64,000 nt of DNA from NCBI GenBank assembly GCA_022495995.1, contig JAFEMH010001296.1:248001-312000 (forward strand), read 5' to 3'. This document shows positions 1 through 9,419 of this stretch, one piece after another. The stretch's first letter is position 1; every line of letters begins with the position of its first letter. The stretch is from Adenophora triphylla var. japonica. Lineage: Eukaryota > Streptophyta > Magnoliopsida > Asterales > Campanulaceae. The translations under genes and the position numbers were made by a program. The notes beneath the pieces are model-generated. The model had not been told where the DNA came from and did no database searches. It saw nothing but the letters and a program-made list of their open reading frames with translations.

Positions 1-2416
1 CTACTCTCCTGGAAACATTGATAAAGAGCTGATGGAGGCTGCTCGTGACTTCTTAACAAGTGGAGCACTCATTCTTGATCTTGATGCCAAGGTTGCATCA
101 ATCAGTAAGATACTGAGATGGTAAGTTTTCTTAGTGCACCCAATATACATTTCGATGTATTTGTTCCTTTTTGTTTCTAGTTTTTTTCTAGTTTCCTCCT
201 GTAAGATAGAACTATTGCCCTTGACACGAAGATAATTGTAATCCCTAGTGAAAGGGTCTCCCTCCTTCAATTTAAACTTGGAAATAGGAGCCTTACAATG
301 AAGGATATTCTACAGACTGGGGAACGTTGAAAGTGAAAGTAGCTAGTCTAACCCATACATCCTCGCAGAGTAGAACAGAAGCCCAATCTCTGACCAAAAA
401 CCAGATATGGAAAAGGGATGGAGACACTAATGGAAAAACTTCTGAGGATTGAGAGACCCATATTAGCACTTCAACCATGTACTATAACTTTGCAAACCTA
501 ATTCACTCCTGTTCATTGATACCCATTAAGTACCTAAGTGTAGGAAGTGAATCTAAAACAGATTGAGATAGCCATTGGATCTTGAGCAGAAGAAATTCCT
601 AAGTCATAGGCCTTTTGCATATCCACCTTGATTGCACATCTGATAGGGGGACTGTCTTGAGTTTAAGTTCTACCAGTCTCTGGCTTTAGGAGAACCTTAT
701 GAGCAACTTCTACCCATGTACAATTGTCTGTAGATATTAGGACAATGGGCTGAGTGTGTTATGAAAGAAAACGTTTATTGTAATGAATAGGGCTGTAATC
801 GAGCCAAGTCCAGCCGAGTTTGGTATGTTTTACTCAGCTTAGTTAAAAATTGTTAAAATTTGAGCCTATACAAGCTCGAGCCGAGTCCCAAAGGTGATAT
901 GTAAGGTTGAATAAGGGTCCAGGGAAGTGTCGGGCCCACATGGGCTTAATGTAGACAGCCTTCCCTTTAATTTAAATGCAAGAGGCTGCTTCCTTGGCTC
1001 AGCCTCAGACTTGTGACCTCCAAGTTACAAACCGTTGTGCCAAGGCTCCTATGAACAAAATATATACTGTACTATTAAAATATGAGTAGTATTGTTTTTT
1101 AAATGCAAGGACAGGAAATAATTTTCTTCCTCATATTGATCTATTATCATAGTTCATCACAATAAAGCTTTCTCATTTCCATGCATTTATTGTATAAACT
1201 GGATGATCAGGATCCAACAATAGTCCTAGTTTGACTTGCTTGGCCAACTTTGACAAAAAAAAATTGTAATTTTCAAGGAGCTATAGATTAGTTTTGTTTC
1301 GATGTATACTGTTGTTTCGATGTATTTGTTTGATTTTATAGTATTATTTAGTATGTCTTTTTGTTTGATTTTACTTGAAAATACTCCCTTTGTTTCACAT
1401 CAATAGTCCTGGTTTGACTTGCTTGGCCAACTTTGACAAAAAAAAAAATTAATTTTTTTTAATCATCCTGCTGAAATTCTAAAAGTTGTTATTGATAGTT
1501 TTCATGGTGCATGAGTTAAAGTTGTTAGAATTTCATGAGGATAGTTAAATTTTCAGATTTTTTTTTTTTTATTTTTGTCAAAGTTGAGAGACAGGAGTAC
1601 TTCTTTTTAGAATTGCTCAAAATGAAGCCTCATTTTAACTAAAAGACATCAGGTTCTCATATACACCAAATATATGAAACAATTATTATAAACAAACTGA
1701 GCCGAGTCCAATGGAGCCAAGCTGAGCGAGTTGATCTTGAGCCGTACTTGCGAGCTTATAAGTGGAGCTTTACTTTCTCGAGCTTGAGCTCAATTGCACT
1801 AGTGTGTTTGCCTTGTGCTCAAGCTTGACTAGTTTAGGATCAAGCTTGACCAGTATTTCTTACTTTGTTTAGTGGTCAAAGCATCTGAAGCTTTGAAGGT
1901 AACTCATGCGGAGTAGTATACATATTTTCATCTAGTGTCTCTGAGGTATTCGCTTGACCGATAAGTTGGAACCATTTTACCTTCCCATTTCGGTTCTGCT
2001 GTAATCACAATTTAAGGGTAGTAAGGTTGTAAAAACTCATCTGCTTATCGTCTGTTTCACTGAGGCTTATTTTATGGTATGTTTCGCAACCTCAAGTCCA
2101 AGCCTTGGTTTTGGAATTGAAAGGACAAAATGAATTCCGTGGGATGATTATTACTCTTCCAAACATACCCTTTAGGAAATTTTGCTTAAGATTTTGTAAC
2201 TAAATGAACAACATTGGAAAACTCTTCATCTATGGCTGATTTCTTTTCCTTTGGATGGTCAGGTATAGTGTAGATTTTGGTAAGAATGAAGTGGAGGTAC
2301 TGAAGCATGCAGCAAATTACTTGGAGCCAGCCGAATCCCAAGCTCTTTTGGAGTTGCTTTCCACCTCTCAGTTGAAAGTGGTATATCAGCCTTATAATTG
2401 GGAATTGAACTTCTAG
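1..2416 (+). CDS. DUF547-domain protein, last two exons (5' part outside window)
   Basis: Two exons join in frame: 1-120 and 2263-2416, with donor GTAAGT at 121 and acceptor AG at 2261-2262. The splice falls inside the Trp codon of ILRW|YSVDFG. The joined C-terminus is about 90 residues, starting YSPGNIDKELMEAARDFL and ending YNWELNF before TAG at 2414-2416. I recognise this as the C-terminal half of a plant DUF547 domain, the part that follows the conserved cysteine-containing segment (missing here), in the type found with DEP and glutaredoxin domains or with an N-terminal leucine zipper. The molecular function of DUF547 proteins is not established. The spacing of the DKEL, DF(L), KIL.WY and YNWELN blocks supports the family. 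The upstream domains lie left of the window, so the subfamily is uncertain. The gene looks intact here; its intron has accumulated a SINE and MITEs. Confidence 0.8.
901..1050 (-). mobile_element. Au-like tRNA-derived SINE
   Basis: Read on the minus strand from 1050, the sequence begins GGAGCCTTGGCACAACGG, the typical start and box A region of the plant Au SINE family. A degraded box B zone (GGAGGTCACAAGTC) follows, then the blocks AGCAGCCTCTTGCA and CCCTGGACCC. The order of blocks matches the family from memory. The 3' poly-T end and target duplications are not clear, so this is an old copy. It sits antisense in the DUF547 intron. Confidence 0.65.
1384..1597. mobile_element. Stowaway-like MITE (214 bp)
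   Basis: Ends are CTCCCTTTGTTTCAC and (inverted) GAGACAGGAG, flanked by TA on both sides (1382-1383, 1598-1599), as in Tc1/mariner-derived Stowaway elements. The subterminal words TTTGACAAAA and TTTTTGTCAAA pair as inverted repeats. A second partial copy of the left arm (about 48 bases: AATAGTCCTAGTTTGACTTG and onward) lies at about 1215-1262, only 185 bases upstream. Confidence 0.75.
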
Positions 2417-2660
2417 CTTTAGCTTTTCGCCTCCCAAATCTGGGATTGAAATACTTCATTCTTATACGGTGTTTACCAAAAAAGTATGACTAAAAAGAGA
2501 ATTTTCGTCGCCAAGCACTGGTGCTCTCTACTTAGCTATAGACAAAAATAACATTCTCGGATAAAAAAAAATAAAATTTAATAGCAAGCTCTGAACTATG
2601 GAAATCACTAGAGCTAAAAATGATTATGGCTTTGTCATGCTTGAATCAAAACTAATAATT
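2417..2660 (+). other. 3' flank/UTR of the DUF547 gene
   Basis: Unannotated flank between the DUF547 stop codon and the Harbinger-like MITE. No clear AATAAA signal; AATAAAAT at 2569-2576 is a possible near-upstream element. Confidence 0.4.
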
Positions 2661-2662
2661 TA

Positions 2663-3576
2663 GGCTCCGTTTGTTTGGGGGAAGATGTTTTTCGAAAAAT
2701 ATTTTTCTCATTTTCTAAGTACAATAATTTACGGATTTTTTCTAAGTAAAACATTTTTTGAAAAATGATAACACCCTCACATACACACACACCCCCACGT
2801 TATCCATCCCAAATCAACCACCCCTACCCCATCCCCATCACCACCCCCGTCGTGTAAAAAAATCATTTTAAATTTATTTTTAACACCTCCTCCCCCACCA
2901 CCCCCTGCCACCCCACCCCCACCCCTTTCGAGTAAAAAAAAATTATTTTAAATTTATTTTTAACAACTCCCCCCCCCCCAATCCACTCACCACTCCCATG
3001 CCACCCCACCCCACTGCCACCCCGTTGAGTCAAAAAAAAAATTAATCATTTTAAATTTATTTTTAACAACTCCTCCACTCCACTCACCACCTCCTGCCAC
3101 CCTACCCCCCACCCCACCCCACCCCTCCCCCTGTTGGGTCAAAAAAAAAAAAAAAAAAATTGACCCGAGGGGGGGTGGCAAGGGTGGTGAGTGGATTGGG
3201 GGAGATTTGTTAAAAATAAATTTAAAATGATTAATTTTTTTTTTTTGACTCGACGGGGGGTGGGGGTGGGGTGGTGAGTGGATTGAGGGAGGAGTTGTTA
3301 AAAATAAATTTAAAATGATTATTTTTTTTATTTTACTAGAAGGGGGGGGGGGAGGGGGTGGTAGTTGTAGTGGTAGTGGTGAGTAGGGGGTGGTGGAGGT
3401 TATTGGGGTGGGTAAATTTGTAGTCAACTCAATTGAACATTTTTCGGAAAACATTTTCCTTATCAAACAGTCGAAAATATATTTATCTCATTTTTCAGAA
3501 AACATTTTAATTTTTCGAAAAATATTTTACGGGAAATCATTTTTCGAAAAATGTTTTACGCTAAACAAACGAAGCT
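2663..3576. mobile_element. palindromic PIF/Harbinger-like MITE with tandem-repeat arms (914 bp)
   Basis: Left end GGCTCCGTTTGTTT, right end (inverted) AGCTTCGTTTGTTT, with TTA on both sides (2660-2662 and 3577-3579): the 3-bp target duplication of Tourist/PIF-Harbinger elements. The TTTTTCGAAAAATATTTT subterminal motif recurs in both arms. The body is a near-complete inverted repeat centred at about 3150. The left arm holds three to four C-rich units of roughly 85-95 bp, each containing TTTTAAATTTATTTTTAAC; the right arm holds the complementary G-rich units. An apparent Pro/Ser-rich open frame across it is an artefact of the CCACCC repeats. Confidence 0.75.
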
Positions 3577-3579
3577 TTA

Positions 3580-3930
3580 GGTTGATTTAATTGAAAGGGA
3601 TAGTTTCCAATAACCCGCTGTACCAAACTGCAGAAGAGTTTATACAATTTTGCAGTGTTTAGGAACACATTATTTAAGGCTTAAAGCTAGTACTATGGCT
3701 TTGTCATGCTTGCTTGAATCAAAACTAATTTTTCAAGTTGGGTGTGTGATTTTTTTTTTTTTTTGACATTGAAGATGTGACTTCTTGTAAGTTGACCTCA
3801 CCTGCTCCCTTGCTCCTTATTCCAGCCATAGATAGGTGGAAAAAGGTTACTGAAATTTGAAATTGATCTAGAAAAATGAAGGGTGGACACTATATTTGTT
3901 CAAACATCATCAAGGGTGAGTAACAAATCT
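3580..3930. other. unannotated AT-rich stretch
   Basis: Contains a poly-T run at about 3751-3765. I see no coding signal, terminal repeats or RNA gene. Confidence 0.4.
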
Positions 3931-4056
3931 AATTTTAATAATCCTTTCTAATTTTTCATAAAATCAATGAGGTGCATCGACCACGTTAAATTTTAATAAT
4001 CGTTTCTAATTTTCCATATAAAGAAAAGAAAACCAATGAGGTGCATCGACCACATT
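3931..4056. repeat. diverged tandem duplication (two units of about 60-65 bp)
   Basis: The block TTTTAATAATC.TTTCTAATTTT..CATA ... CAATGAGGTGCATCGACCAC occurs twice in direct orientation (about 3931-3985 and 3990-4056), with a small AAGAAAAGAAA insertion in the second unit. Confidence 0.7.
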
Positions 4057-4270
4057 AGGGTAAACCAAAGATTGAGACAATACTTTTTTTATCTTATGAT
4101 TTCATCCACTTTATCATCGGTGAAACCATTAAGTATATTTTCACCTTAAGGGGTCGTTTGGTAGCCCTTTTTAGAGTTGGATAGGATTATTAGTCCAATA
4201 AGGGCTCGTTTGGTAGGCAGATAGGATTAGCATGTATTAATAGGGAGGAGATTATTAATCCAGAGATTAA

Positions 4271-4993
4271 TTGGACAAGGTAAAGGAGTGTTTCAAGCTG
4301 ATTGGTTATCCAGACTGGTGGGGAGAGAAGAATTACGCTGGAGGCAAGAAAATTGGACAAGGTAAAGGGGGCTCGACTATAGTTGTACGAGACCGTATAG
4401 ATTCACGGACTCGCACTCCCCAGGTTAATGCTGCTGAGGTACGCAAAGGAGGATTGGCAGAGGCAGTCAACAATGGAAATTTGTTGGGGCTGAGCAACGA
4501 ACAGTTGGTAACCCTCAGGAATCTCTTGAATGTTGAGCAAACAGAGAAACTTTCTGGTAAGACTTATGATTGGTTGCTTGATACAGGGGCCTCGCACCAT
4601 ATGACATGAAATATTCATCTTCTGAGCAAAGTAACTGATATCTCACCTTGCTCGGTAGGAATGCCAAATGGAGAAAGCACTCCTGCAGTGAAAAAGGGTT
4701 CCTTATGCCTGGGTGGAAATATTTATCTTGAGGATGTTTTAGTTGTCCCTAAAATGCATTGCACACTAATTTCTATATCTCAACTTGTAAAACAATTGAA
4801 TTGCACTGTTACTTTTGCTAATAAGTTATGTGTGATACATGACCAAGGAACGAGGACTTTGATTGGTGTGGGTGAGCAGCATAGCGGGGTCTATCATTTT
4901 CGAGCAGTGTGCACTGAACAAGCAAATAAAGTTGGTGTGATGCTTGGGATTTGTGGCACAAGAGGTTGGGCCATCCTTCGTATCAGATTTTGA
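4271..4993 (+). pseudogene. copia gag C-terminus and protease remnant
   Basis: The first frame reads ECFKLIGYPDWW, a motif near the end of copia Gag, and later WLLDTGASHHMT, the aspartic-protease active site (D-T-G). A TGA at 4607-4609 stops translation directly after this motif, and protease homology resumes in the same region (NIHLLSKVTDIS, then LEDVLVVPKMHCTLISISQL). The zinc knuckle typical of Gag is not visible. The 18-base word AATTGGACAAGGTAAAGG occurs both at the left junction (about 4268) and about 82 bases further in, suggesting the truncation or a duplication used this repeat. Confidence 0.75.
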
Positions 4994-6462
4994 ATTTAGT
5001 TCCTTCCATAGGGAGTTCTAGTAGTAGCAGCGATAAATCTGCTTGTGATGCTTGCTTTAGAGCAAAGCAAACTAGAGATGCTTTTCCAAAAAGTAATAAT
5101 AAAGCAGACGATTGTTTTGATTTGATTCATGTTGACCTTTGGGGAAGTTATCGTACTCGTTCTTCCTCTGGTGGTACTTATTTTCTAACAATTGTTGATG
5201 ATCATTCTCGAGCTGTGTGGGTTTACTTGCTCCTTGATAAGACTGAGGTACCTCAAATTATTAAAAAAAATTGTGCTATGGCAACCAGACAGTTTGGTAA
5301 GCAAGTAAAGATTATTCGAAGCGATAATGGGACTGAGCTTCGACCCTTGAAGTCGTACTTTCTTGAAAATGGTATTTTACTGGAAACATCTTGTATAGGT
5401 ACACCTTAACAAAATGGGCGGGTGGAACGGAAACATCGACACATTTTAAATGTAGCTCGGGCACTTCGGTTCCAAGCCCATCTTCCCATCACATTTTGGG
5501 GTGAATGTGTTTTGGCTACATGTCATCTTATTAATCGGACCCCCACTCCGTTGCTCAAAGGTAAATGTCCATATGAAATTCTTCACCATAAACCTCCTGT
5601 TCTTGGTTTGCTGAGGGTTTTTGGATGTTTATGCTACGCACATCATCAGCGAAGAGATAAAGATAAATTTGGTGATCGAAGTTGAAAATGTGTATTCGTT
5701 GGATACTCTTTTGGTCAAAAGGGTTGGCGTGTATATGACCTGGACACTAAAGCATTTTTTGTCTGCAGAGATGTAGTGTTTTTTGAGGATGTTTTTCCAT
5801 TTCAGCTTAATGAATCAGTTCAGCCCCCACCTAGTACTACGGTCGACATGAACACCTCCTATGGAATCGATGACGACGCCCTTGGCTTGGGCAGCACAGA
5901 TGATCACCCCGCTAGCACAAATGATCACCCAGTTATGACCAAGCCTAATTCAGACTCCAGGGGGAGTGGTAGTGGTACCAGTGGGAATCATGAAATAAAT
6001 GACAATGAGCCAGAATTAAATCATGATGCACCTAATGTGGAGCATGTGGAGCCTGAGAATGGACGAGTTCAACGTGAACATCGTCTTCCTGCCCGATTTC
6101 AAGACTATATTATGCACACTGTTCGATGCACTTCTGACCCCTCTGCACGTTCCACTCATATCACATCGTCCTCAGGTACTCGATATCCCATAACTAATTA
6201 TGTAACATGTAATCGTTTTACTACCAGACATCGCGCTTTCTTGGCTGCAGCTACCACAGGAACTGAACCCGCTTCATACTCTGAAGTTGTTAAAGATGTA
6301 AGATGGTGTGATGCCATGCGCCAAGAAATTGATGCTCTTGAAAAAATGGGACCTGGACTGTGGACACATTGCCATCAGGGAAACGCGCTATTGGTTGCAA
6401 GTGGGTATACAAGATCAAGTATAACTCTGACGGTACAATCGAAAGGTATAAGGCTCGATTAG
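4951..6462 (+). pseudogene. copia integrase remnant
   Basis: Starts with WHKRLGHPSYQIL (pre-integrase zinc-binding region), followed by CDACFRAKQTRD. The catalytic core shows DLIHVDLWGSYRT (first Asp), VKIIRSDNGTEL (second Asp) and NGRVERKHRHILNVARAL (Glu). All three catalytic acids are thus still legible. In-frame stops at about 5407 (TAA) and 5683 (TGA), plus a later frame change before the reverse transcriptase, prevent expression as one polyprotein. The segment 5776-6300 is the low-complexity linker between integrase and reverse transcriptase. Confidence 0.85.
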
Positions 6463-7793
6463 TTATTCTTGGCAACAGATAGGTAGAAGGACTTGACTAC
6501 AACGAAACTTTTGCTCCCGTAGCCAAGATGGTTACCGTACGCACATTTCTTTCTATTGCTGCTGCTCAAAAGTGGGAACTTTATCAGATGGACGTACATA
6601 ATGCATTTCTTCACGGCGATCTGCATGAGGAGGTATATATGAAACTGACCCCGGGTTTTAGTACTTCACAAGGGGAAGTGTGCAAGCTTCGAAAGTCTCT
6701 TTACGGATTACGACAAGCTCCCCGGTGTTGGTTCTCCAAACTTGTGACTGCTTTGAGACAATATGGTTTCCTTCGGTCCGGTTCAGATCATTCTCTTTTT
6801 ACTTACAAGCGGGGCGACATCATTTTATGTGTTCTGGTCTATGTGGATGACTTGATCATTGGTGGTAATGATACGACCACCATAAACTCATTCAAAGCAT
6901 ATCTTGGAGACTGTTTTCATATGAAGGAACTCGGTGTTTTGAAGTATTTCTTGGGAATTGAAGTTGCTCGTGTCAAAGAAGGTTTAGTAATTTGCCAACG
7001 CAAATATGCTTTGGATATCATTTCTGAAGTAGGGTTACTCGGTTCTAAGCCCTCTGCGTTTCCTCTTGAACAGAACCATAAACTAGCCTTGTCGGATAGC
7101 TCTTCGTTGAAAGATCCAGAAAAGTACAGACGATTGATTGGGCGTCTAATTTACCTGACCATTACCCATCCTGAATTGAGCTATTCGGTTCATGTCTTAG
7201 CTCAGTTCATGCAAGCTCCACGCCTAGATCATTGGACTGCGGCGTTACGTGTAGTTCGATATCTAAAGGGACATCCTGGACAAGGTATTTTACTCCGCTC
7301 GACCGTGATCTTCGACTCTCACTTATTGCGATTCAGACTGGGCTAGCTGCCCTCTTACTCGACGTTCGTTAACCGGCTATCTGGTCTTTCTTGGTGACTC
7401 TCCAATTTCTTGGAAAACGAAGAAGCAACGAATCAAGCTGCTCGTTCTACTGAAGCCGAGTATAGAGCTCTTGCTACTGCCACTTGCGAGCTCAAATGGT
7501 TAAAAGGACTACTTAACTCCTTTGGCATTTCACATGCCAAACCGATGTGTATTTATTGCGATAGTAAATCGGCTATGCATCTTGCGGCTAACCCTGTGTT
7601 TCATGAACGCATCAAACACATCGAAATTGACTGTCACTTTGTTCGTAATGAGGTTCGATCTAAGAACATTGCCACATTGTACATTCATACTACTCAATTG
7701 TTAGCTGACATCTTGACTAAAAGTCTTGGTCGACAACAATTTTGTGATTTCCTTTCCAAGTTGGGTGTTCGGGATCTTCACGCTCCAACTTGA
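6300..7793 (+). pseudogene. copia reverse transcriptase and RNase H remnant
   Basis: Reverse transcriptase (RVT_2) motifs in order: WELYQMDVHNAFLHGDL, VCKLRKSLYGLRQAPRCW, and the catalytic LVYVDDLIIGG, then LKYFLGIEVAR. RNase H follows in another frame with [21 protein letters not shown] and HIEIDCHFVRNEV, ending ADILTKSLG near the polypurine tract. A TAG at about 6481 and frameshifts near 6350 and 7320-7410 break the frame. The C-terminal RNase H segment stops at 7793. Confidence 0.85.
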
Positions 7794-7800
7794 GGGGGAG

Positions 7801-8077
7801 TATTGGCGAGAATGGAAGGTGTAACATAGAGAATCCGTTAGGATTCTGATGCATCTAACCGAGACAAGAGAATGTGTATGTACAGAAAGTTTAGAAGTCA
7901 GGAACATTATGTACAGAAAGTTTAGAAGTCAGGATCATTGAAAGTTTAGGAACATAGAAAGTTTGTATCATGTATATATTGGATGGTCTGTAAGTGTAAA
8001 AAGGCAAGTGTGAAATAAAGAAAAACACTTCCCAAAGTATTTGTTCATTAAATGCAACTGGTGTAATAATTCTAACA
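7801..8077 (+). repeat. 3' LTR of the truncated copia (277 bp)
   Basis: Begins directly after the polypurine tract, with TATTGG where TGTTGG is expected (G-to-A change), and ends TCTAACA. Contains an 18-base repeat (GTACAGAAAGTTTAGAAGTC) at about 7880 and 7911. The 5' partner LTR is missing. Confidence 0.65.
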
Positions 8078-8203
8078 ATCTGGATAAGACCTCTTATCTC
8101 CTCTTATTCCCTTATATTTATCTCAAAAAAAGGATGGTTTGGAGTAATAATCTTCTGACTATTAATACATGCTAATACTATCAGCCTACCAAATGAGTCA
8201 TAA

Positions 8204-8694
8204 ACATATAAGATAATTATCAGGGTTGGCTTAAAAGATAACTATCTGGTAGGATTGTGGGGCCAGTAGAGTCGACCAATCCGGCTTGTATTGTCTATTC
8301 AATTCAGCTTGTATTTAATATCGCCTGTCCATTTCAATTTATTCGGTGAGTCCATTTCAATCTATTCAGTGAGTTATTTAAGGGTATTTTAGACATTTTT
8401 GCTCGTTTTATTCATCTCGCCTGTCCATTTAAATTGTGTGCGATCTCGATTACATTGGTTGCACAGTCGGGGACTACAATGACCCAAATTTCGAATGTCT
8501 AAGTACTCATCACAAGAAATCAATCGCAATATAGTTTGTACTCAACATACTAAAATAACTGGTCATTAAAAAATTAAATTAAAAAAGTTCATTTTTTAAG
8601 TTAGTTGAATCACTTTACAAAAAAATTACACTATCATTTTTCATAGGTCTTACAGTAGTAATTTTTTGAAAATGTATTCAATAACAAAAATGAA
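8204..8694. other. unannotated AT-rich stretch
   Basis: Holds a small imperfect direct repeat (GTCCATTTCAATTTATTCGGTGAG at about 8327 and GTCCATTTCAATCTATTCAGTGAG at about 8350). No coding signal seen. Confidence 0.4.
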
Positions 8695-9092
8695 TACTTC
8701 CAGCTCAATTTCAATTAAAGTTTCACCTTTTTATTCAAAAGGGTTTCTTATTATAAATTTAGCGTTTTCTAAATTGACAAATATTTATTAGTATTAAATT
8801 ATTCGAATCACAATTGTACCTCTCACACACTTAAATTAAATTGTAGATCCTACTTTTTCAATTTCAATCACTTTTTTCTTTCAAACATTTAAATTGTGGG
8901 CTCACTAATCATACCTACTCATTTTTTTCTCTCAAACATTTAAATTGTGAGCCCACTAATCATTCCTACTCACTTTTTTTTCTCACGTTTCCTTTCATAC
9001 TCATCATTTTCCTTAAATTTTATGCCAAGAAACAAATGATTTTTCTTAATTTTTATGCCAAGAAAAAAATTGGTGAATTGGACAAAGGGAGA
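8695..9092. mobile_element. degenerate Stowaway-like MITE
   Basis: Left end CTTCCAGCTCAATT and right end (inverted) TCTCCCTTTGTCCAATTCACC are degraded Stowaway ends. The internal blocks (TTTCACCTTTTTATTCAAA near the left; CATTTAAATTGTGAG..CACTAATC and CTTAAATTTTATGCCAAG near the right) correspond to those of the Stowaway at 50553-52743, so both belong to one family. The CATTTAAATTGTG block is tandemly duplicated here. Confidence 0.55.
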
Positions 9093-9223
9093 AAACATTC
9101 TGAGCGGATGAATTACAATGTATGCCAATTTAAAGATTTTTTTCTTAAATAATTCAATTTAAAAAATATAAATTTCAAAATAATTCACATTTGAAATTAA
9201 TTTTCAAAATGACCAACTTTTTA

Positions 9224-9408
9224 GAACTCGCTACAGGTGTAGCGAGTTCAACATGTTACCATTGAAACTCGCTACATCATGTAGCTAATTTAGTTTAATT
9301 AGAGTTAATCTCATTGACGTTTAATTGGTAATTACAAGTAACATAAATCGCTACACTGTGTAACGATTTCACTTGGTCATGAAACTCGCTACACGGTATA
9401 GCGAGTTC
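9224..9408. repeat. four AACTCGCTACA...TGTAGCGAGTT palindromes, left MULE TIR
   Basis: Units at 9224-9249, 9264-9291, 9344-9369 and 9381-9408. Each has arms AACTCGCTACA / TGTAGCGAGTT around 2-4 central bases, with some decay (e.g. GTAGCTAATTT in the second). Confidence 0.85.
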
Positions 9409-9419
9409 TAATAGTCCTT

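Larger units (their letters stand above)
783..1860. repeat. two GAGCCGAG/GCTCGAG-rich segments, probably ends of a degraded MITE
   Basis: About 783-890 begins GGGCTGTAATCGAGCC and carries several variants of GAGCCGAG; about 1690-1860 carries the same words in both orientations (GAGCCGAGTCC, CTCGAGCTTGAGCTC). Such words mark the subterminal zones of a common plant non-autonomous DNA transposon. The two segments may be the ends of one element that later received the SINE and the Stowaway. No target duplication was found. Confidence 0.35.
121..2262 (+). other. intron of the DUF547 gene, with transposon remnants
   Basis: GT-AG intron of 2142 bases. Recognisable content is the SINE at 901-1050, the Stowaway MITE at 1384-1597, a partial Stowaway-like copy around 1215-1262, and GAGCCGAG-rich stretches at about 783-890 and 1690-1860. 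The rest (121-780 and 1870-2262) is AT-rich and shows no coding or structural signal to me. Confidence 0.7.
4268..8077 (+). mobile_element. Ty1/copia retrotransposon, 5'-truncated and decayed
   Basis: Domain order gag end, protease, integrase, reverse transcriptase, RNase H, 3' LTR is the copia order. The 5' LTR, primer site and most of gag are absent: homology starts at about 4268 inside gag, directly at the left MITE arm. A polypurine tract (GAGGGGGAG, 7792-7800) precedes the 3' LTR. Because the left edge is a truncation, no target duplication can be read. The lineage (possibly Ale/Retrofit) is not resolved. Confidence 0.85.
4202..8200. mobile_element. MITE split by a copia element
   Basis: Left arm from 4202 reads GGGCTCGTTTGGTAGGCAGA then AGCATGTATTAATA. 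The right arm, ending at 8200, is its inverted complement (TATTAATACATGCTAATA ... AGCCTACCAAATGAGTCA). TAA flanks both sides (4199-4201, 8201-8203), consistent with PIF/Harbinger-type insertion. The arms are about 65 and 120 bp; everything between about 4268 and 8077 is copia sequence. A similar but unpaired GGGGTCGTTTGGTAGC end lies just outside, at about 4150. Confidence 0.7.

Noticed and set aside
2987..3466. 159-residue minus-strand open frame rich in Pro and Ser
   Set aside because: It runs across the CCACCC repeats of a palindromic MITE; the frame is an effect of low-complexity DNA, with no family resemblance.
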